DNA of 64,000 nt, from the NCBI RefSeq assembly GCF_009939295.1, contig NZ_WVIC01000018.1:1-64000 (forward strand). The letters are read 5' to 3'. Position 1 is the stretch's first letter; every line of letters starts with the position of its first letter. Of this stretch, positions 59,350 through 64,000 are shown piece by piece. Below the pieces are notes generated by a model. The model did not search any database. It was not told the DNA's origin and was given only the letters and a program-made list of their open reading frames with translations. The stretch comes from Petrachloros mirabilis ULC683 (GTDB taxonomy: Bacteria; Cyanobacteriota; Cyanobacteriia; Thermosynechococcales; Thermosynechococcaceae). The position numbers and the translations under genes were made by a program.

Positions 59350-59859
59350 CTAAATATTTTGTTCACTGAGTTGACGACTCAAGTAATCGAAGGGCTCATC
59401 CAAGAAGCCCTTGGCGTCAATACCAGCCTCTATAACCTGAGCTCGCACAAGATCCTTCATGATTTGAATCCCTTGAACTGTTGGGCCAATAGGCACCCCT
59501 AGAGAATTGTAGGTGTCTCGCAACCCTTCTAAAACTCGCTCATCTAACACATCTTTATCTCCAGCAACCAGGGCATAGCTGGCATAGCGCAGGTAATAAT
59601 CCATATCTCGCAGGCAGGCGGCATAGCGCCGGGTGGTGTAGGCATTTCCCCCTGGCTGAATCAGTTCAGGTAGCTCGTCAAACAAGCGCAAACCGGCCTC
59701 TTTGACAATTCCAGCAGCATTGGATGTAATCACTGCCGCTGCCTGTACGCGCGTGGTTCCCGATTCGAAGTAAGACTTCAGTGTATCGAGGGCGTCGCGG
59801 TCAAAGTACCGTCCCGAGATGTCATACCGGCCAATCAGGGCTGTAACTGCGTCCTGCAT
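59350..59859 (-). CDS. apcF: Allophycocyanin beta-18 subunit ApcF
   Basis: A 169-residue phycobiliprotein of the phycobilisome core that joins ApcE and ApcD in passing excitation to photosystem II. The family start is MQDAVTALIGRYDISGRYFD. The bilin-binding cysteine lies in TTRRYAACLRDMDYYLRYAS (about residue 81). The ending GIDAKGFLDEPFDYLSRQLS and the length separate it from ApcB (161 residues). ATG 59859 follows GGGAGAGGAACG. Monocistronic, with a long upstream gap. Confidence 0.93.
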   Translation of the reverse strand: MQDAVTALIGRYDISGRYFDRDALDTLKSYFESGTTRVQAAAVITSNAAGIVKEAGLRLFDELPELIQPGGNAYTTRRYAACLRDMDYYLRYASYALVAGDKDVLDERVLEGLRDTYNSLGVPIGPTVQGIQIMKDLVRAQVIEAGIDAKGFLDEPFDYLSRQLSEQNI

Positions 59860-60574
59860 ACGTTCCTCTCCCAAATATCCAGTTAATGTTCTAGTGGTGT
59901 TTAAGGTGACTTACTGAGCGTCCGTCCTTGGGTATTTTTGCTGAGGATCCTTGAGATGTAAGGGCACAATAATGCCCAACACGGTTGCCTAACACTGTAT
60001 TTGCCAACCCATTACATCCACAGCAAAGAAGCTCTGGTATTTGATTGTCTCAGATTCTCAGCCTCAAACTCACTTACTTCGCAAGTCTTAATTAAGTTAT
60101 GTATCTTCCTATCAGTACAGCCTCCCTGTCCACCTAGATTAGGAGCCCTACCTTTATAAAATTGTGACGGAATAGTTGGCTCAAGAGAAAAATAGTAGCC
60201 AATGATACAAAACAGCCCCGGGGCACTCTCTACGATAAGAGGCTGACTTAAGCAGTTTGCCACTCCATGCTGGGTCGCACTTTGCTGCCTAGCGTGGGAG
60301 GTTCAAATCAAATGGCGAAGCTGTAGCCCTGGAATGTTGACCCGATGAGATTCAATATCGTGCTTGAGCCTCAGAGGCAGTTTAAAACGTTCCTAACGCC
60401 TTGCACCCGACCTCTAAATCCCCCATTCTGGGGGACTTAAGCGTGATCAAAGCCCCCCGGGAGGGAGGGCAAATGTCGAGCATGGGAAGACCTTAAAGAC
60501 AGCCTCTCACACTCCCGGTATTTGCAGCCTTAGCTTGCTCACTCGCCCTACACATGTGTCTCAAGGAGTAATTC
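59860..60574. promoter_or_regulatory. Divergent control region of apcF and glnA
   Basis: A 715-base gap between two divergent, probably highly expressed genes. It carries the MITE-like repeat copy E (60373-60509) only 65 bases before glnA. AAGGAG at 60564-60569 is the glnA ribosome-binding site. I searched for an NtcA site (GTA-N8-TAC) within the last 300 bases and found none that is convincing. No coding frame is supported. Confidence 0.5.
60373..60509. repeat. GAGGC-ended MITE-like repeat, copy E
   Basis: Left end AGAGGCAGTTTAAAACG and right end CCTTAAAGACAGCCTCTCA form imperfect terminal inverted repeats. The interior has CCTAACGCCTTGCACCCG, CTCTAAATCCCCCATTCT, GGGGGACTTAAGCGTGATCA and AGCCCCCC. 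It is the best-preserved short copy and ends 65 bases before the glnA start codon. Confidence 0.8.
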
Positions 60575-61996
60575 ATGCCCCAGACCCCACAAGACGTCTT
60601 GAATTGGATTCAGAACGAAAACATTCAAGTTGTTGACCTCAAGTTCATTGACATGCCGGGCACCTGGCAGCACCTCACCCTCTACCACGATCAAATTGAT
60701 GAAAGCAGCTTCACGGATGGGGTTGCCTTTGACGGGTCAAGTATTCGGGGTTGGAAAGCGATTAACGACTCTGATATGGCCATGGTGCCGGATCCGATCA
60801 CGGCCTGGATTGATCCGTTCATGAAAGAGCCGACCCTCAGCATGATCTGTACGATTAAAGAGCCTCGTACCGGACAGTTGTACGATCGATGCCCACGAGC
60901 CATTGCCGAGAGGGCTCTAAACTACCTAGCCAATACTGAGGTTGGTGATACGGCCTACTTTGGCCCTGAGGCGGAATTTTTTATTTTTGATGACGTGCGC
61001 TTTGATCAGAAAGAAAACGAGTGCTATTACCACGTCGATAGCGTAGAAGGTCGCTGGAATACAGGACGCCAAGAGGAAGGGGGCAACCTCGGCTACAAAC
61101 CTCGGTATAAAGAGGGCTACTTTCCGGTGCCCCCAACGGATTCCATGCAAGATATTCGTACCGAAATGCTGCTGACCATGGCCAAGTGCGGGGTGCCAAT
61201 TGAAAAGCAGCACCATGAGGTGGCTACTGGCGGACAAGCAGAGTTAGGCATTAAATTTGGCCCCATTATTCAGGCGGCTGACTATTTGATGACCTACAAG
61301 TACTGCATTAAAAACGTGGCTAGAAAGTACGGCAAGACCGTTACATTCATGCCCAAACCCTTGTTTAACGACAACGGCTCTGGAATGCATACCCACATGT
61401 CGCTTTGGAAAGCGGGGCAGCCTTTGTTCTGGGGAGATGGCTATGCCAACCTCAGCCAAGTTGCCCTGTGGGCTATTGGCGGCATTCTGAAGCATGCCCC
61501 AGCACTATTGGCGTTTACAAATCCTACCACCAACTCTTACAAGCGCTTGGTGCCTGGGTTTGAGGCTCCTGTCAATTTGGCCTATTCTCAAGGCAATCGC
61601 TCAGCTTCGGTGCGAATTCCCCTTACAGGGAGTAATCCAAAAGCAAAACGCTTTGAGTTTCGGTGTCCGGACGCTACCTCTAACCCCTATCTGGCCTTTT
61701 CGGCCATGCTGTGTGCGGCAATTGACGGGGTGAAAAACCAAATTGATCCGGGCAGTCCCCTGGATGTTGATATTTACGATCTCAGTCCTGAAGAATTAGC
61801 CAAAGTTCCTTCGACTCCAGGATCCTTGCTTGATGCCCTAGAAGCGCTGCGGCAAGACAATGGGTTCCTGACAGCAGGAGGTGTCTTTAGTGATGACTTT
61901 ATTGAGAATTGGATCGAGTACAAGCTCGACAATGAGGTGAACCCCATGCGCTTGCGTCCTCACCCCTATGAGTTTGCGCTTTACTACGATGTCTAA
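60575..61996 (+). CDS. glnA: Glutamine synthetase type I
   Basis: Central enzyme of nitrogen assimilation: glutamate, ammonia and ATP give glutamine. The 473-residue length is typical of dodecameric GSI. Motifs: [21 protein letters not shown], the metal/ATP site [52 protein letters not shown] and [15 protein letters not shown]. The loop DIYDLSPEE keeps the tyrosine that is adenylylated in enteric bacteria, although cyanobacteria regulate GS through inactivating factors, which are not encoded here. ATG follows AAGGAG by 6 bases. A repeat sits where the promoter would be. Confidence 0.98.
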   Translation: MPQTPQDVLNWIQNENIQVVDLKFIDMPGTWQHLTLYHDQIDESSFTDGVAFDGSSIRGWKAINDSDMAMVPDPITAWIDPFMKEPTLSMICTIKEPRTGQLYDRCPRAIAERALNYLANTEVGDTAYFGPEAEFFIFDDVRFDQKENECYYHVDSVEGRWNTGRQEEGGNLGYKPRYKEGYFPVPPTDSMQDIRTEMLLTMAKCGVPIEKQHHEVATGGQAELGIKFGPIIQAADYLMTYKYCIKNVARKYGKTVTFMPKPLFNDNGSGMHTHMSLWKAGQPLFWGDGYANLSQVALWAIGGILKHAPALLAFTNPTTNSYKRLVPGFEAPVNLAYSQGNRSASVRIPLTGSNPKAKRFEFRCPDATSNPYLAFSAMLCAAIDGVKNQIDPGSPLDVDIYDLSPEELAKVPSTPGSLLDALEALRQDNGFLTAGGVFSDDFIENWIEYKLDNEVNPMRLRPHPYEFALYYDV

Positions 61997-62011
61997 GCGG
62001 GCTGGGTTAAG

Positions 62012-62116
62012 TTATGGCGGTTGACAGATCAATGGAGTACATGGGAGGGGGCAGTGCCCCCTGCGTGGGGGTTCCACCCCCACACCCCGTACCTCACTCA
62101 GGTGAGAACTGCTATA
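62012..62116. repeat. Nested palindromic element, copy 3
   Basis: Starts TTATGGCGGTTGACAGATC, continues AATGGAGTACATGGG, lacks a few bases (ATGGGAGGGGGCAG instead of GGGGTGCAGGGGGCAG) and ends GGTGAGAACTGCTATA. It lies 16 bases after the glnA stop codon, so it is almost certainly included in the glnA transcript. Confidence 0.8.
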
Positions 62117-62166
62117 GCTGTGAGCGTTAGCGAGCAGCCTGTTTGGCTAAATAGCCGGTAAAGTAG

Positions 62167-62197
62167 TAGCTACCCCTTTCTGGGTAGCTATTTTTTT
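62167..62197 (+). terminator. Rho-independent terminator after glnA
   Basis: TAGCTACCC, loop CCTTTC plus T, GGGTAGCTA is a perfect 9-bp stem followed by TTTTTTT. It closes the glnA transcript, 25 bases before the next gene. Confidence 0.92.
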
Positions 62198-62221
62198 GAG
62201 TTTTTGCTGAAGACATCATAC

Positions 62222-63457
62222 ATGGCTGACGATGTAAAGCAGTCGCCCATCAGTTTGGCGCTGTATGTTCTTAAACGTATCCTGGATATTATCTTAAAGC
62301 TATGGCGGGAGGACTCCGAGACCAGTGTAGATTCTAAACAAATGCAGGTGCATCAGACAGAAATGCTGTCACAGGACTCTCAAGCGATGCCTCCAGAAGA
62401 AGATGTTGCATTCCCTATGGCGGAGACCCAGTCAAACTCATCTGAGACTGATTTTGCTGCGTCAAGGTTGGATTCGGTAGACTCAGATTCTCCCCATTCA
62501 CTGGAGCCTACTGAGGTGATAGATGATTTATCAAGGGAGACTGCTGATGAGGATCTAGAAGTCCATGTTGAGATTAACCAGGTGGAGTCTGTAGTGCCCC
62601 TGAGCCTTGATGAACAGCCCTTCGATGAATCTGAGGGCAGCCATCTGGAGCCTACCCCAGAGACCCTACCTGAAGAGGAGACAGGGGATTTACTGACAGA
62701 CTGGCGAACTTTAGCCTGGCAGGGAGATGAGGAGGCACTGCAAAGGGGGCTCAACCAAGCGCTAGCAAACTATCAAGCTCAGGTGGCTGAGTTGGCCACC
62801 AAGGGAGACTGTTTACAAGTCAGTGTTGAGGGTGAAGATGTACCCATTCAGGATGAGGTGGTGCCAATCCTCCAGGGTATTTTGCAGGATCTCAACTTAT
62901 CTCGGGTCACTCGTCTGGAAATTTTTGGTCAAAAAATTGGGCACGAGTTGCCTTTTTGGATGGCTCAGATGGATCTAGACGCCCCAGTCTGGACCTCTGC
63001 ACCTGAGGGGGTTGAGTTGGACACAACTTCTCATCTGGCTTCTGCAGAAGCCGAAAATCCCGCTGACCAGACCAGTGAGCAATTGTTAATGGACTATGCG
63101 GCGGGGCAACGAGATTTTGCGAAGTCAGACTGGGGCGCTGTGAAGCTACCCAAAGCTTGCCTGAATTTGAGCAATTTTCAGGAGAGTCATTTGGTCTGGG
63201 CTAATTTTCAGGGGGCAGGTCTTTGGCATGTCAATTTTAGTGGGGCAAAGCTGCGCCATGCGGACTTAAGCGGCGCGAATCTTCAGGGTGCTATGCTCAA
63301 TGGGGCTGATTTACGCTGCGCCAATCTCCGGGGCGCGAATCTGAGTTGGGCACAGCTACAAGGTGCTAATTTGACAGATGCAGATTTGACAGATGCTAAT
63401 TTACACCAGGCGCAGTTGGATCATGTGATTATGCCAGACGGCACTTGCCTGGATTGA
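62222..63457 (+). CDS. Pentapeptide-repeat protein with acidic N-terminus
   Basis: A 411-residue protein. The first 20 or so residues (SPISLALYVLKRILDIILKL) are an amphipathic or membrane-associating helix, followed by about 125 very acidic, Ser/Glu-rich residues without predicted fold. A middle domain (about 160-260: LTDWRTLAWQGDEEALQRGL, VTRLEIFGQKIGHELPFWMA) recurs in cyanobacterial proteins of unknown role. The C-terminus (about 315-405) has pentapeptide repeats such as ANFQGAGLWHVNFSGAKLRH, closing with MPDGTCLD like the protein at 28070. ATG 62222 is used; TTG 62204 gives six more residues. Function unknown. Confidence 0.82.
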   Translation: MADDVKQSPISLALYVLKRILDIILKLWREDSETSVDSKQMQVHQTEMLSQDSQAMPPEEDVAFPMAETQSNSSETDFAASRLDSVDSDSPHSLEPTEVIDDLSRETADEDLEVHVEINQVESVVPLSLDEQPFDESEGSHLEPTPETLPEEETGDLLTDWRTLAWQGDEEALQRGLNQALANYQAQVAELATKGDCLQVSVEGEDVPIQDEVVPILQGILQDLNLSRVTRLEIFGQKIGHELPFWMAQMDLDAPVWTSAPEGVELDTTSHLASAEAENPADQTSEQLLMDYAAGQRDFAKSDWGAVKLPKACLNLSNFQESHLVWANFQGAGLWHVNFSGAKLRHADLSGANLQGAMLNGADLRCANLRGANLSWAQLQGANLTDADLTDANLHQAQLDHVIMPDGTCLD

Positions 63458-63466
63458 TTGATTCAG

Positions 63467-64000
63467 CTAGACCGTTGGGGGGTTATCTAGGATGGAGCGC
63501 ATCCCTTCAATGGTGCCAGGAATAGAGCGTGGATCCATAAACATCACTTTGCTGCTGTCGCTGGTGCCAATTTCAGTGCCCATATCTAGGTAGTTTTGGG
63601 CTAGCAAGAACTGAAGGGAAGCGATGGCTTTGGGGTCGGTGTTGAGTGCGTTGGAAATAATCTCAATGGCTTTGGCGGTGGCGTCTGCTCGCAGGACTTG
63701 TTGCTCTCGTTCGGCTTGAGCCCCCAATACGGTGGCTTGTCGTGCCCCTTCGGCAGCTAAGATGGCCGCTTTTTGCTGGGCTTCTGCTTCAAGTACTTGG
63801 GCTTCTGCAACGCCACGGGCGGTATTGACGGCGGCTTCTCGTTCTCCTTCGGAGGTGAGAATGGCGGCGCGCTTACGACGCTCAGCGGACATTTGCAACT
63901 CCATAGAGTCTTGGACGGCTTTGGAAGGGGTGATGTCTCGGATTTCGACTCGGGTGACTTTGACTCCCCAAGGATCTGTGGCGCTGTCGAGTTCCTGGAG
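63467..64000 (-). CDS. SPFH/band 7 protein, 3' part (stomatin/HflC-like)
   Basis: The gene runs off the right edge. The visible 177 residues are the C-terminal half of an SPFH (stomatin/prohibitin) protein: [40 protein letters not shown], then an Ala/Glu-rich coiled coil ([20 protein letters not shown]) and [15 protein letters not shown], ending [11 protein letters not shown]-like. Such proteins form membrane scaffolds that assist FtsH proteases and turnover of membrane proteins. The N-terminal membrane helix lies outside the window, so the start and full length cannot be given. The stop is 9 bases from the convergent pentapeptide gene. Confidence 0.9.
   Translation of the reverse strand, partial: LQELDSATDPWGVKVTRVEIRDITPSKAVQDSMELQMSAERRKRAAILTSEGEREAAVNTARGVAEAQVLEAEAQQKAAILAAEGARQATVLGAQAEREQQVLRADATAKAIEIISNALNTDPKAIASLQFLLAQNYLDMGTEIGTSDSSKVMFMDPRSIPGTIEGMRSILDNPPTV

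Noticed and set aside
60285-60330. tRNA-like GGTTCAAATC sequence
   Set aside because: The T-loop look-alike has no pairing stem on its sides, and no acceptor or anticodon arm could be built.

Overview
The window is chromosomal DNA of a phycobilisome-bearing cyanobacterium. The evidence is the allophycocyanin beta-18 gene apcF, the ycf35 and ycf46 genes, an NblB-type phycobilisome degradation protein, a VTE6-like DUF92 protein, many cyanobacterium-specific DUF families (DUF2555, DUF3038, DUF3084, DUF3110, DUF3285, DUF4335, DUF4336) and the abundance of the HIP1 octamer GCGATCGC inside genes. The strain cannot be named from the sequence. The xisH/xisI pair, two DUF433/DUF5615 pairs, Uma2 nucleases and several repeat families fit a larger, filamentous-type genome rather than a small marine one; that is inference.

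Region 1-4.3 kb is an accessory, decaying island: two DUF433/DUF5615 toxin-antitoxin pairs around the tail of a DUF2887/DUF4351 nuclease, xisI beside a single-base-frameshifted xisH, the broken start of an ABC exporter gene and one copy of a dispersed repeat. Region 4.3-12.3 kb holds a PerR/FurC-type regulator, hemE, a PAS-GGDEF diguanylate cyclase, a 58-residue small protein, glutathione-dependent formaldehyde dehydrogenase, an ISAs1 remnant and a Psb32/TLP18.3-like TPM protein. Region 12.3-19.7 kb has a group 2 sigma factor followed after 5 bases by a ferredoxin/metallo-beta-lactamase fusion, a ferredoxin, a DUF4336 protein and uvrA.

Region 20-28 kb has an RHH-ycf46-ycf35 operon closed by a clear terminator, then an iron-uptake locus: two FutA-like binding proteins with different export signals, a FutB-like permease and, on the opposite strand between the binding proteins, a TonB-shaped protein. 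No ATPase gene is present. Region 28-45 kb is mostly housekeeping and cyanobacterial conserved genes: pentapeptide protein, dus, HEAT protein with tsaE, radical SAM, uvrC, Uma2, DUF4335/DUF3038, the overlapping run DUF2555-coaBC-sulfurtransferase, DUF2062, DUF92, DUF3084 and DUF3110.

Region 45-54 kb carries tamB and pgsA (envelope and lipid), nblB, DUF3285-ybeY, dgkA and trpG/pabA. Region 54.5-57.6 kb is again accessory: an IS605-type element with tnpB but no tnpA, a Uma2 nuclease with 21-bp tandem repeats and an orphan MalG-type sugar permease. The right end has a type II NADH dehydrogenase, apcF, glnA, a second pentapeptide protein and the cut-off 3' part of an SPFH protein.

Three dispersed non-coding repeat families run through the gaps: about 108-bp nested palindromes (three copies), GAGGC-ended MITE-like elements (five copies) and a 94-bp element (two copies in inverted orientation). 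The strongest leads for follow-up are these repeats (two palindromes and one MITE-like copy lie around apcF and glnA), the sigma-factor/Fe-S hydrolase pair, the TonB-like gene inside the iron locus, the zinc-finger-less TnpB and the toxin-antitoxin island with possible integron-like boundaries. I do not see one clear, wholly new multi-gene system.
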